This document shows, piece after piece, positions 9,734 through 18,426 of a DNA stretch of 64,000 nucleotides. Position 1 is the first letter of the stretch, and each line of letters opens with the position of its first letter. The notes under the pieces were generated by a model. That model saw nothing but the letters and a program-made list of their open reading frames with translations, did not search any database and had not been told where the DNA came from. Source of the stretch: Sphaerisporangium perillae (lineage in GTDB: Bacteria > Actinomycetota > Actinomycetes > Streptosporangiales > Streptosporangiaceae); NCBI RefSeq assembly GCF_023276435.1, contig NZ_JALLPO010000027.1, positions 82,521-146,520 of the forward strand, given 5' to 3'. The translations under genes were made by a program, and so were the position numbers.

Positions 9734-10007
9734 TTTCTCGCGGAAGTGGTGTCCAGTGGCTCGTCGTATCTGGCAGTGGCCTGGCACACCATCCCGTCCT
9801 GGCACCTGGTTCTAAGCAGGACCGGGGCATCGCGCCGGACCAAGAGTGCGACCTGGCGAAACGGGCTAAGGCCCATACCGAAGAGGTGAACGCCTCGCAC
9901 GCCGTCAGGTAAGTCGGCCCGACTTGGTCGCCCACCTGATCGAGAAGGCCGACCGCAGGACACGCTGAGCCACCATCCCCTCCGTCTAATCCACCGAAAG
10001 GATCACC

Positions 10008-10568
10008 GTGAGCGCCACCCTTGCTGCTCCGTCCGGCATTGCCGGGACCGCCTCTGCCCTGCGGCGGCTGTACTTCGTCCGGTTCGCGTTCGCCATCGTC
10101 TGGGCCGCCGTGATGTTGACGATGGCCCAGAAGCTCAGTCCGGTCGTAGTCACCGCGCTGCTCGTGCTGTACCCGCTGTTCGACGTGGGTGCGGCCCTCG
10201 TCGACGCGAAAGTGTCACGCAGAACGGGATCGCCTGCGCTGTTGTACGTGAACGTCGCGGTCAGCCTTGCCACCGCCGTCGCCCTCGCCAGCGTGTCCGG
10301 CATCCCGGCGGTGCTGCGCGTGTGGGGTACCTGGGCGGTCGTGGCCGGGCTGGTCCAGCTGATCGTGGCTGTCCCCCGCCGCAAGATGGGCGGCCAATGG
10401 CCGATGATCATCAGTGGCGGTATCTCGGTCCTGGCGGGGGCGTCGTTCATCGCGTCGGCCAGCGCGGACAAGCCCGCGCTGGCCGGCGCGATCGGCTACG
10501 CCATCCCGGGCGGCATCTTCTTCCTCGTCTCGGCCCTGCGCCTGGGCCGCGCCACCAAGGGGAACTGA
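10008..10568 (+). CDS. Small membrane protein, DUF308/HdeD-like
   Basis: 186 residues with GTG start, preceded by AAAGGA at 9997-10002. It has about five hydrophobic segments (near residues 22-40, 46-62, 72-92, 100-118 and 135-180), separated by short charged loops such as VDAKVSRRTG and VPRRKMGGQW. The pattern resembles DUF308-type integral membrane proteins, but the assignment is weak. It lies between TetR operators and a flavoprotein gene one base downstream of its stop codon, so the three probably formed a regulated unit before the block was damaged. It is the only gene of the inserted block that looks whole. Confidence 0.6.
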   Translation: MSATLAAPSGIAGTASALRRLYFVRFAFAIVWAAVMLTMAQKLSPVVVTALLVLYPLFDVGAALVDAKVSRRTGSPALLYVNVAVSLATAVALASVSGIPAVLRVWGTWAVVAGLVQLIVAVPRRKMGGQWPMIISGGISVLAGASFIASASADKPALAGAIGYAIPGGIFFLVSALRLGRATKGN

Positions 10569-10569
10569 C

Positions 10570-11470
10570 ATGGATACCCACACGTAAGACGTCATCGTGA
10601 TCGGCGCGGGTCCGGTCGGGGAGAACGTCGCCGACCGGGTGGTGCAGGGCGGGCTGAGCGCCGCCATCGTCGAGCGGGGACTGGTCGGCGGTGAGTGCTC
10701 CTATTGGGCCTGCATGCCGACCAAGGCACTGCTGCGGAGCACGGCTGCACTTCGGGCGGCCAGGCAGGTGCCGGGATCGCGTGAGGCGGTGACCGGTGAC
10801 CTGGACGCCGCGGCCGTGCTTCGCCGCCGCGACTCCTTCTCTTCGCACTGGAATGACGACGGGCAGGCGTCTTGGCTCAACTCGGCTGGGATCGCGCTGT
10901 ACCGAGGCCAGGGCCGGATCAGTGCCGACCGGGTCGTCGAGGTGACCGGCGCCGACGGCGCCGCGACGTCGCTTACCGCGCGGCATGCGGTCGTCATCGC
11001 GACCGGAAGTAGCGCGCTGCTATCGGACATCCCCGGTCTGCGTGAGGCTGCCCCATGGAGCAGTCGCGAGGCGGCCGCCGCGGGTGCGGTTCCCCGTCGG
11101 CTCGCTGTCATTGGCGGCGGCGTGGTGGCGTCGGAGATGGCGACGGCGTTCGCTGTCGGTGGGGCTGACTGCGGCCGCGGCCGCGGCCGCCGGGGTCCGG
11201 ATCCGCGTCATCGACTACGACCTGGGCGCCGTCGCGGGATCGGCCCTGCACGCGGACGGATACCGGGGGCACGCCCGCATGGTCGTCGACGAGGACCGGA
11301 AGGTGATCGTCGGCTTCACGCTCGTCGGCCCGGACGTCGCGGAACTACTGCACGCTGCGACGATCGCGGTCGTCGGCGAGGTTCCGCTGGACCGGCTGTG
11401 GCACGCGGTTCCGGCGTTTCCCACGGTCAGCGAGGTGTGGCTGCGGCTGCTGGAAGCGTACGGCCGCTGA
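10570..11470 (+). pseudogene. Pyridine nucleotide-disulfide oxidoreductase, internally deleted
   Basis: The ATG at 10570 is followed by an in-frame TAA at 10585, where a tyrosine codon would be expected before DVIVIGAGPVGE. The FAD-binding glycine motif, the redox-active cysteine pair (GGECSYWACMPTK) and the second nucleotide motif (VIGGGVVASEMATAF) follow. Then, near 11155, the frame changes and the sequence jumps to the C-terminal dimerisation domain (RVIDYDLGAVAGSALHADGY to LLEAYGR). About 200 residues between are missing. The junction lies at a GCGGCC triplet repeat. It resembles mercuric reductase or lipoamide dehydrogenase relatives; it cannot be active as it stands. Confidence 0.8.
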
Positions 11471-11710
11471 CCGTCCGACGCGCGGGCTTGCTCGCCGAAG
11501 GCCGCTTCGACGATGGCTGGGTGGTGTAACTGCTCGGCCTGGAAGATCTGGTGGAGTCGCTGGGCCCAGCGGGTGATGTTGCGCTGGCGCCCTGCCCTGC
11601 GCAGCAGTTGCTCCAGGTCGTGCACGGTGAGGTCGGCCGCCTTGGTGGGGGTGGGGGCGGCCGCCAGGACGGTGCGTGCCTCGGTGCAGCTCAGCCCGAT
11701 GTGTTTGGCG
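11471..11710 (-). mobile_element. IS110-family transposase relic
   Basis: On the minus strand the sequence reads IGLSCTEARTVLAAAPTPTK, then QLLRRAGRQRNI and HHPAIVEAAFGEQA, which is the middle part of IS110-type DEDD transposases, between the catalytic N-terminal domain and the C-terminal Transposase_20 domain. Both ends of the gene are missing and no terminal sequence is seen. It is wedged between the end of the deleted flavoprotein gene and the start of the DUF6519 fragment, so it marks the right border of the block inserted in the tail locus. Confidence 0.75.
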
Positions 11711-13093
11711 GGTTCGAGGTGACCGATGCCGGCGGCGTCCCCCGGGCCTGCCCCGCCGCCGATCTGCGGTTGTCTGCCGGCCGCTACTACGTCGGGGGTG
11801 TCCTGTGCGAGAACGAGGAGCCGGTGCCGCTCGGCGCGCAGCCCGATCTGCCCGGTGTGCCGCTGCCGGACGCCGACGGCCGGTACGCCGCCCACCTGGA
11901 CGTATGGCGCGAGCACCTCACCGCCGTGGAGCGGCCTGAGCTGCGGGAAGTCGCCTTGGGCGGTCCTGACACGGCCACCCGGAGCCGTACCGTCTGGCAG
12001 GTCCGCCTCACAGCGGTCCCGGACTCCGCCACCCCGGCCGAGGTCGCGTCGTCGTGGGCGCCGGGCGGCGGGGCGGGCTCCGGGCGGCTCCGGGCCGGCG
12101 CGCAGGCACCCGCCGCGAGCCCCGCGCCCTGTGTCATTCCGCCCTCCGCCGGCTACCGGCGGCTGGAGAACCAGCTCTACCGGGTGGAGGTCCGCGACGA
12201 GCCCACCGGCCCGGCGTACGTGTGGTCGCGGCGCAGGATACCGCAACGGCGACTACTGGCTGATCCCGGCCAGGACGGCCCTGTCCGGCACCGACCTCGA
12301 CGCGGATCTCGCCGGTGTCGAGTGGCCCGTGGAGGACGGCGGCCCGGTCTTCCGGCCGCCGGAGGGCATCGAACACCGGACCGCGCTCATCGCGCTGCTC
12401 GACCGGGCCGGCGGCGCCTGGAGCCTGGTGTCGGACTGCCGGGCGCTGTTCACGCCGTTCGCCCAGGTGCCGGAGCGCCCGCCGGCCGCCCCCGGGCTGC
12501 ATGTGGAGGGCGTGCTGGTGGCCACCCGGGGCACCGCACTGGACAACGACACCACCGTCAAGCTGGAGGACCTCCTCGATGGCGTCGCCGTACGTCTCGA
12601 CGGAACACCGTCCACGGCTCTGACCGGCAAGCCGGTGCTCACCCTCACCCTCGACCTGCCGTGGCCGCTGTTCCCGGCCGACCGGAAGAGCGGGGGTCTT
12701 CCGGCGAAGTCCACGGCGGTGCTGGGCACGCAGCCGCTGGACCTCGCCGGGACCGTCTCGGTCGAGGACCGGGAACTCCTGTGGCGCCCGCCGGCCGAGG
12801 AGGAGGTGCGCGCGGGAGTGGAGTCGATGCTCGAGGCCGCGAACAAGCTGGTCCACCGGGTGCGGTGCCGCCTCACCGTCCACGGACGCTCCGTCATGGA
12901 CGCGGAGGACCCCCGTCGCGTCCTGAACGGGCTCGCGCTGAGCAGGGTCCGGGCCGACGAGGGGATCGACGTGGTGTTCCCGACCGTGGACGACGTGCGC
13001 GGCGCCGACTTCACCATGTGGTTCTGGGTGGCCGTCCCCGACCTCGACGGCAGGTTCGACGCCTCGTTCTTCGACCGGCACGTCTTCGTGTGA
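11711..13093 (+). pseudogene. DUF6519 tail-associated protein, 5' truncated and internally deleted
   Basis: Begins at the IS110 relic with GGFEVTDAGGVPRACPAAD and continues ADLRLSAGRYYVGGVLCEN, LDVWREHLTAVERPELRE and PPSAGYRRLENQLYRVEV, all typical of the DUF6519 proteins in contractile-tail loci. The N-terminal 60-80 residues are missing. Near 12231 the text jumps from YVWSR to GYRNGDYWLIPART with a frame change, a deletion of roughly 50-100 codons. The rest is open to the stop at 13093 (EEEVRAGVESMLEAANKLVH, then FTMWFWVAVPDLDGRFDAS). Order and strand agree with the tail genes at 7104-9262. Confidence 0.7.
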
Positions 13094-13156
13094 GGCGGCC
13101 CCACACATCGGGACATGGATCGCTGACAGCGGCGCAAGCCGAGAAGGAGACCGAGC

Positions 13157-13480
13157 ATGGCACTGGACGAGAACATCGGGAACAAGCACCCCGGTGACCC
13201 CATCAAGTCCGACGACTGGAACAGACTGGCCGCCGAGACCCGGCGGCTCGACACTCAGAAGCTCGACACGACCGGTGGGACGATCTCCGGCCCGCTCACC
13301 GTACTCGGAGCGATCAGCAGCCCGACCGTGGGAGTTCAGATCGTCCATGGAAACGAGGACGCGTGGTCGTACTCGACCGACCAGGTCGAGTACCAGCCGG
13401 CGCTCGCCCGCGACCTGACGTTCGAGAGGGCGGGATACCCTGCCTGCGGTGCCTCGAACCACGTGACCGGAGGAGTCGAT
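13157..13480 (+). pseudogene. Tail-associated protein N-terminus, fused to cyclase
   Basis: ATG after AGAAGGAG-like sequence at 13141-13149. The first 60 residues (MALDENIGNKHPGDPIKSDD, then a WNRLAAET helix and the turn LDTTGGTISGPLTVLGAI) are of the short fibre-like type found next to DUF6519 genes. The sequence then loses resemblance (from about VQIVHGNEDAW, 13335) and the frame runs without a stop into the cyclase gene. The 3' part of this gene has therefore been replaced. A fusion protein of 428 residues could be made, with a separate internal start for the cyclase. Confidence 0.55.
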
Positions 13481-13486
13481 GCTGGG

Positions 13487-14443
13487 ATGACGGCTGGGCG
13501 ACCGATGCCCACACAGGACGACGTGCTCGGGTACTTCAACACGCTGTCGAACTGGGGACGGTGGGGCGACGACGACGAGCTCGGCACTCTGAACCACATC
13601 ACCGACGACGTCCGGCTGGCGGCGGCGCGGGCCGTGCGCCACGGCAGGAGCGTGTCGTGCGCATGGGAGGTTGCCGTACCGGAAGACATGGAGCGGTCGA
13701 CGACGACGTGCCCGTGCGCCGCCGACATGCCGGGTGCCGAGGACATGCCGGCGCCCGGATTCCGCGACGACCGGCGCTGGGGCTTTTCGTCCGAGCGGCT
13801 CGGCGTCACCTTCCACGGCAACACCCTCACCCACGTCGACTCGCCGTGCCACATCTTCTGGGACGGCACGATGTACAACGGGCGGTCGCACTCGCTGGTC
13901 GACGCCGCGACGGGATCGGCGTGGGCGTCCGTCACGGCGGCGGCGAACGGGATCATCACGCGTGGTGTCCTGCTGGACATTGCGAGCGTGCGGGATGTGC
14001 CGTGGTTGGAACCGGGGCAGGGTGTGTTTCCCGACGATCTCGAGGAGGCCGAGCGTCGCCAGGGTGTGCGGGTGCGATCCGGCGATGCGGTACTCCTGCG
14101 GACCGGCTATGGCCGCGTCCGGCACGAGACCGGTGCGGTCAGCGGTTTCACGCAGGCCGGGTGGCACGCGTCCTGCCTGCCGTGGCTGCATGAACGGGAG
14201 GTCGCGCTGATCGGCGCTGACACCCCCCAGGACGTTCAGCCGTCGGGGTACGAAGGCGTGTTGATGCCGGTTCACGCCGTGAGCCTCGTCGCTATGGGTC
14301 TGTGGATGCTCGACAACTGCGACCTGGAGGCGTGCGCGACGACGGCTGCCGAGCTCGGCCAGTGGGACTTCCACCTCGCAGTCGCGCCGGTCCGCTTCGC
14401 CGGTACGTCCGGCAGCCCGGTCAACCCGATCGCCACATTCTGA
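13487..14443 (+). CDS. Cyclase family protein (kynurenine formamidase-like)
   Basis: 318 residues from the ATG at 13487, which has GGAGGAG at 13469-13475 upstream. The open frame continues upstream to 13157, but that part is of a different family. The family motif HGNTLTHVDSPCHIF (His and Asp metal ligands, about residues 105-119) is present, with TGYGRVR and the acidic IGADTPQD further on. Family members are Mn- or Zn-dependent hydrolases acting on cyclic amides, lactones or formamides. The substrate here is unknown. It lies at the right end of the wrecked tail locus and may belong to DNA that came in with the rearrangement. Confidence 0.75.
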   Translation: MTAGRPMPTQDDVLGYFNTLSNWGRWGDDDELGTLNHITDDVRLAAARAVRHGRSVSCAWEVAVPEDMERSTTTCPCAADMPGAEDMPAPGFRDDRRWGFSSERLGVTFHGNTLTHVDSPCHIFWDGTMYNGRSHSLVDAATGSAWASVTAAANGIITRGVLLDIASVRDVPWLEPGQGVFPDDLEEAERRQGVRVRSGDAVLLRTGYGRVRHETGAVSGFTQAGWHASCLPWLHEREVALIGADTPQDVQPSGYEGVLMPVHAVSLVAMGLWMLDNCDLEACATTAAELGQWDFHLAVAPVRFAGTSGSPVNPIATF

Positions 14444-14470
14444 CCGCGGTTCACGAGGAGGTGCGACGCC

Positions 14471-14551
14471 ATGAAGGACCCGGCCCGCACCTGGAACGCG
14501 GTCGTGGGTGCCTACGTCGGTGGTGCTCGGCCGCGTGAGGAGAGCCGATAG
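14471..14551 (+). CDS. Short open frame, 26 residues
   Basis: ATG with a good ribosome site (GAGGAGGT at 14456-14463) reads MKDPARTWNAVVGAYVGGAR and ends EESR. It is probably the N-terminal scrap of a longer gene that followed the cyclase, since the initiation region is strong but the frame closes at once. No family recognised. Confidence 0.3.
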   Translation: MKDPARTWNAVVGAYVGGARPREESR

Positions 14552-14810
14552 TCGTTAAGTACTCAGACCGCGAACGGCCGCTCGATGCGTCTCGCGGCGA
14601 AGATGGCCATCACCGAGGTGGGGATGTTCGAGGAGTACGGCGCCGAGCAGTGGTTCGATGTGCGGGTCGCACGCCCGGTAGCGGCCGATTGCTGACACCG
14701 CACCTGACCTGGGAAAACCGAGGTGACCCCGTGAGTGACGGCCGCGAGGGCTCTGTCACTCAACCGCTTCTGACCTGGGCAAACGTGAGTGACAGTCCCC
14801 CGGGACTGAC
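14552..14810. other. Gene scraps and a direct repeat between cyclase and DUF397 remnant
   Basis: A plus-strand frame at 14585-14695 reads MRLAAKMAITEVGMFEEYGA to PVAADC and may be the C-terminus of a lost gene; I cannot name it. Two near-identical copies of CTGACCTGGGMAAAC lie at 14704-14718 and 14770-14784 (66 bases apart), each followed by a GTGAC-like element. No complete gene is visible. Confidence 0.35.
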
Positions 14811-14936
14811 AAGCCCGGCGTCGTCGCGGTCCACGACAGTAAGAAGCCTCACGGTCCCAAGCTCTTCTGTGCCCCCGGCGCATGGCGCACCTTCATCGGC
14901 GGCGTCAAGACAGGCGACCTCGACCACCCAGCCTGA
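14811..14936 (+). pseudogene. DUF397 protein, C-terminal remnant
   Basis: The frame reads KPGVVAVHDSKKPHGP, then FCAPGAWRTFIGGVKTG and a stop at 14934-14936, the conserved second half of DUF397, a short actinobacterial protein usually paired with an XRE regulator. A stop codon at 14790 in the same frame and no matching sequence before it show that the first half and the partner gene are gone. 14937-15111 holds nothing I recognise. Confidence 0.65.
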
Positions 14937-15111
14937 TTGCCAGACTTCCCCCGTTTGCCGCCAGACCCGACAGGTTCGCTTCGCCCACTGCCCTCCGGCC
15001 CTGTTCCTCCCGCAGGTGGGCGCGGCCTGAGCGCGAGCATCCGCGGGCCAGACCCGTCGGCGCCGGCGGAGTTCTCGCCGGATGAGCGGGCGGCGGGGCC
15101 GGCGTCCCTAC

Positions 15112-15690
15112 CTACCTAGCGAGGGCCGTGGGAAGCCACCGGAGGGTGGCGAGGATCCGGATCAGGCTCGCGGGTATGGCGATGGCCATCGGCCACATCG
15201 GGACGGGAGCGAGGAGGGCGATCGCGATCAGCATCAGCACGTCGAGGGCTATCAGTCCCAAGGCGGCGGCGAGGGTCGCCCGGCGCATCCTGCGGTAGGC
15301 GCGCCTCTCACGGGCCGCCAGGAGCAGGGCGAGCACGGTGACCGCCAGCGTGGTGCCGTACAGCATCCTGACCGCGAGCGGCACCGGCCACGTCCAGGCG
15401 TGGGCGGCGACCAGGGTGGCTCCCCACGCGGCTCCCACCAGGGGGCCGGTCGCCAGCAGGGTCAGCGCGGCACGCCGCCACGGTGACTCGCGGAAGAAGG
15501 CGGCCGTGATCAGGCCGACCTCGCCGAACTCGCCGATCGCCGCCCGTGCCGCGCGTTCCGGGTCGCCGGATATGGCCAGGTACTTCTCGAAGGTCTCGTG
15601 CAGTCCGTCCGCGATCTCTTCCACCGCCTGAGGAGGCAGCCGGCAGGCCAGAGCCCGCAGGTGCTGCGCGATCAGCTCGTGGTCGGCCAT
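15112..15690 (-). CDS. HAAS-type signalling/membrane protein
   Basis: 192 residues. The first 60 residues are charged and helical (VEEIADGLHETFEKYLAISG, then ERAARAAIGEFGEV), typical of the HAAS or permease-prefix domain found with PadR regulators. About four membrane segments follow (near residues 72-90, 100-118, 135-155 and 157-178). The start overlaps the 3' end of the PadR gene by 19 bases, so the two are co-transcribed. Such pairs usually control a membrane or envelope function, with the HAAS protein as sensor or partner. Confidence 0.75.
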   Translation of the reverse strand: MADHELIAQHLRALACRLPPQAVEEIADGLHETFEKYLAISGDPERAARAAIGEFGEVGLITAAFFRESPWRRAALTLLATGPLVGAAWGATLVAAHAWTWPVPLAVRMLYGTTLAVTVLALLLAARERRAYRRMRRATLAAALGLIALDVLMLIAIALLAPVPMWPMAIAIPASLIRILATLRWLPTALAR

Positions 15691-16010
15691 GGCCGGGCTC
15701 CCAGTGCGGTGGTGACCGCGGCGGCGAACTCCTGCCAGCCTGCCCTCTCTCCGCTGAGCGCCCTGCCGCCCGCCTCGGTGAGCCGGTAGGTACGGCGGCG
15801 GCGTCCCGCGACGACCGACCAGCTGCCGGCGATGAGCCCGGCGCGCTCGAGGCGATGCAGGGCCGGGTAGACGGTCCCGGTGGGCAGGTCGATACGGCCG
15901 CCGGTCGCCGCGCACAGGGCTTCCTTGACCGCGTAGCCGTGCAGCGGCCCCTCCTCCAGGGCGGCCAGCAACAGGCCGTCCAGGTGTCCTTTAAGCGCCT
16001 CCGCCCTCAT
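15672..16010 (-). CDS. PadR family transcriptional regulator
   Basis: 112 residues. The winged helix has the family pattern LLLAALEEGPLHGYAVKEAL, then TGTVYPALHRLERAGLI and RRTYRLTEAG. PadR proteins are dimeric repressors released by a ligand or by a change in membrane state. Three matching palindromes sit immediately upstream (16013-16083), in the gap shared with the divergent PEP-utilising enzyme gene, so it probably represses itself and that gene. Confidence 0.9.
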   Translation of the reverse strand: MRAEALKGHLDGLLLAALEEGPLHGYAVKEALCAATGGRIDLPTGTVYPALHRLERAGLIAGSWSVVAGRRRRTYRLTEAGGRALSGERAGWQEFAAAVTTALGARPWPTTS

Positions 16011-16012
16011 AC

Positions 16013-16083
16013 GTAGCGACGCTACACCGAGCCTTGTCCGGCGGCAATCGCTGGAGTAGCGTCGCTATATATAGCGTTGCTAC
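16013..16083. promoter_or_regulatory. Three PadR operator repeats in divergent promoter
   Basis: GTAGCGACGCTAC at 16013-16025 is a perfect inverted repeat two bases from the padR start. GTAGCGTCGCTAT at 16056-16068 and ATAGCGTTGCTAC at 16071-16083 are two further copies joined by AT. All three share the core TAGCG-N-YGCTA. Their place between padR and the divergent gene at 16154 marks them as operators of the PadR protein. Confidence 0.75.
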
Positions 16084-16153
16084 GTATTGGGGCGGACATC
16101 AGCGGGATCGGCATGCCGGGCATCCCGATCCCGCAGGCGGGAGAGCGGATATC

Positions 16154-18286
16154 ATGATCGTCAGGTTGGCGGACGCCGCCGCGTACGGCCGGTCGCTGAT
16201 CGGCGCCAAGGCCGCGAACCTGGCCACGCTCGCCGCGACCGGTCTTCTCGTGCCCGATGGCTTCGTGGTCCCGGTGGACGCCGACCCCTCCCCCGACGAG
16301 GTGCGCCGCGCGGTCGGCCACCTGGGAGCGGGCAGGTTCGCGGTGCGGTCGTCGGCCGTCGCCGAAGACCTGCCCGAGGCCTCCTACGCCGGGCTCTACG
16401 AGACGTTCCTGAATGTGACACCCGGCGAGGTCGCCGACGCGGCACAGCGCTGCCGCGCCTCGGCCGGGGCCGGACGGGTCGCCGCGTATCACCACGGGGA
16501 CGCCGGCCGGGGGGTGGCGGTGCTGGTGCAGCGGATGGTCGACGCGGACGCGGCCGGAGTGGCCTTTACCGCCGACCCGGTGACCGGCGCCCGCGATGAG
16601 GTCCTCATCACGGCGGTGCGCGGTCTGGGCGAGTCGCTGGTCTCGGGCCAGGCGGTGGGCGAGGAGTGGATCGTCCGCCGCGGGCACGTCGAGCTCACCC
16701 GGCCAGGTGAGGTGCTGGAGCCCGAACAGGCCCGGGCGATCGCCGGCCTCGCCCGGCGCGTGCAGGATCTGCTCGGCGGGCCGCAGGACATCGAGTGGGC
16801 GATCGAGGCCGGCCGGGTCCATCTGCTGCAGGCGCGGCCGATGACCGCCCTGCCGGAGCCCGTCACCTGGCAGCCCCCTGGGGGCGGGCTGTGGCTGCGC
16901 AACTTCCGCATCGGCGAATGGCTACCGGATCCGGTCACGCCGCTGTTCGCCGACTGGCTGCTGCCGCGCATGGACGAGGGGTTCCGGGAGGGCATGCGGG
17001 ACACCGCCGGCGTCGCGGTGCCCTTCCACTACGGTGTCGTCAACGGCTGGTACTACACCCGGCCCACGCCCTCCCTGCGGCACGTTCCCGCCGCGGTCCT
17101 CAGGTCGCGCGGCAGGCTGCCGGCTTTCATGGTCAACGCGCTCGTCCGCCCCGGGCGCGACCCCGCCGCCGCGGACCGCGCTCTGCTCGGCCGCCTGTAC
17201 CGGCGATGGCATGACGATCTGCTACCCGCCTACCGCGATCTGGCCGGCCGGCGGGCCGATGGCCTGCCGGCGCCCGAGCTGATCGAACTGGTCGACCAGA
17301 TCGCCCGCACGGCAGGACGGCACCTGTGGTATCTGGCCGTGGTCGGTGGGGCCGCCTGGAAGATGGAAACCTGCCTGGCCCGGTTCCTCGCCCGCCGGCG
17401 GCTCACGGGGGTCAGTGCGCAAACCCTGCTGAGCGGCCTGCCCGGCGCCGATCGCAGCGTGCCCGCCCACGCGGTGTACAGCCTCGACTGGTACCACCCC
17501 ACCGCGGCGGAGAGCGGGCTCCCGGGAGCCGGCGCCGGCCCCTGCGGTCAGGCGGAGCTGGAGAACCGGCGCGTTCGGGGCGAACGTGACTACCGGGATC
17601 AGCTCACCGGCCGGCCCCGGCTTCTCGCCGCCTTCACGACGATGACGGAGACCGCGCAACGCTACGCCGTGATCCGTGAGCGGCAGGCCCGCGAGCTCAC
17701 CGTGGGATGGCCCCTGCTGCGTGAATGCGCGCGCCGGATCGGGCAGCTCCTGACCGATGACGGCGTGCTCGAAGAGCCGGACGAGGTGTTCTTCCTCACC
17801 CGGAGCGAGATCGGTCAGAGCGGGCCGCACGGAGCGGTGGCCCGGCAGCGCCGTATCGCGTGGGAAGGACAGCGCCGGCTGGCCGCGCCACTGACCATCG
17901 GGACACCACCACCGGTCATCGGCCGCCACCTTCTGCGCACCCTTGGCCTCACCCGCGCGGGCCGCACAGCAGACACCCTCACCGGGCAGGGCGCCAGCGC
18001 CGGCCGGGCCACCGGCCCGGTGCGCGTCATCCACGGCGCCGAGGACTTCGGCGACGTCCGGCCCGGCGACGTGCTGGTCGCCAGGGCCACCGCCCCCGCG
18101 TGGACACCGCTGTTCGCGACGGTCACCGCTGTGGTGACGGACGGCGGCACGCTGGCCGCCCATGCCTCGCTGATCGCCCGTGAGTACGGCATACCGGCCG
18201 TCGTGGCGACGGGCGATGCCACGCTGCGCCTCCGCGACGGCCAGATCGTCACGGTCGACGGCACCCAGGGGATCGTCCACCTGTAG
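16154..18286 (+). CDS. PEP-utilising swivelling-domain enzyme, rifampicin phosphotransferase-like
   Basis: 710 residues from the ATG at 16154; the frame is open further upstream but that part crosses the operators. Domains in order: ATP-grasp PEP/pyruvate-binding domain (FAVRSSAVAEDLPEASYAGL near residue 60, then QDIEWAIEAGRVHLLQARPM), a middle substrate region, and a phosphohistidine swivelling domain (TDGGTLAAHASLIAREYGIP, His about 670). This three-part plan is that of rifampicin phosphotransferase and PEP-synthase relatives; the protein is shorter than typical Rph (about 860). Probably transfers phosphate from ATP to a small molecule. PadR operators in front suggest induction by a ligand, possibly an antibiotic. 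Confidence 0.75.
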   Translation: MIVRLADAAAYGRSLIGAKAANLATLAATGLLVPDGFVVPVDADPSPDEVRRAVGHLGAGRFAVRSSAVAEDLPEASYAGLYETFLNVTPGEVADAAQRCRASAGAGRVAAYHHGDAGRGVAVLVQRMVDADAAGVAFTADPVTGARDEVLITAVRGLGESLVSGQAVGEEWIVRRGHVELTRPGEVLEPEQARAIAGLARRVQDLLGGPQDIEWAIEAGRVHLLQARPMTALPEPVTWQPPGGGLWLRNFRIGEWLPDPVTPLFADWLLPRMDEGFREGMRDTAGVAVPFHYGVVNGWYYTRPTPSLRHVPAAVLRSRGRLPAFMVNALVRPGRDPAAADRALLGRLYRRWHDDLLPAYRDLAGRRADGLPAPELIELVDQIARTAGRHLWYLAVVGGAAWKMETCLARFLARRRLTGVSAQTLLSGLPGADRSVPAHAVYSLDWYHPTAAESGLPGAGAGPCGQAELENRRVRGERDYRDQLTGRPRLLAAFTTMTETAQRYAVIRERQARELTVGWPLLRECARRIGQLLTDDGVLEEPDEVFFLTRSEIGQSGPHGAVARQRRIAWEGQRRLAAPLTIGTPPPVIGRHLLRTLGLTRAGRTADTLTGQGASAGRATGPVRVIHGAEDFGDVRPGDVLVARATAPAWTPLFATVTAVVTDGGTLAAHASLIAREYGIPAVVATGDATLRLRDGQIVTVDGTQGIVHL

Positions 18287-18426
18287 CCGGCAGCGGGTTC
18301 GATGCATGAAGGCCGTCCTCAAACAACGCTCCAGGAAATACCCGCACGGCCGAAATCGGGGTTTCGCGGTACCGGGATGCCCGTGTTTCGCTAGCGTCAC
18401 TTCCGTCCCGCAGGAAGGAGCCCCGG

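Noticed and set aside
7104..13480. Active prophage
   Set aside because: Only tail-type pieces are present, all broken; no integrase, terminase, capsid or lysis genes and no attachment sites.
12134..14374. 746-codon minus-strand open frame across the DUF6519 fragment and cyclase
   Set aside because: Antisense shadow; the plus strand has recognisable families throughout.
13157..14443. Single natural 428-residue protein
   Set aside because: The two parts belong to different families and the second has its own ribosome site, so I treat it as a junction product.
14704..14784. CRISPR-like repeat pair
   Set aside because: Only two imperfect 15-base copies, no array, no cas genes.
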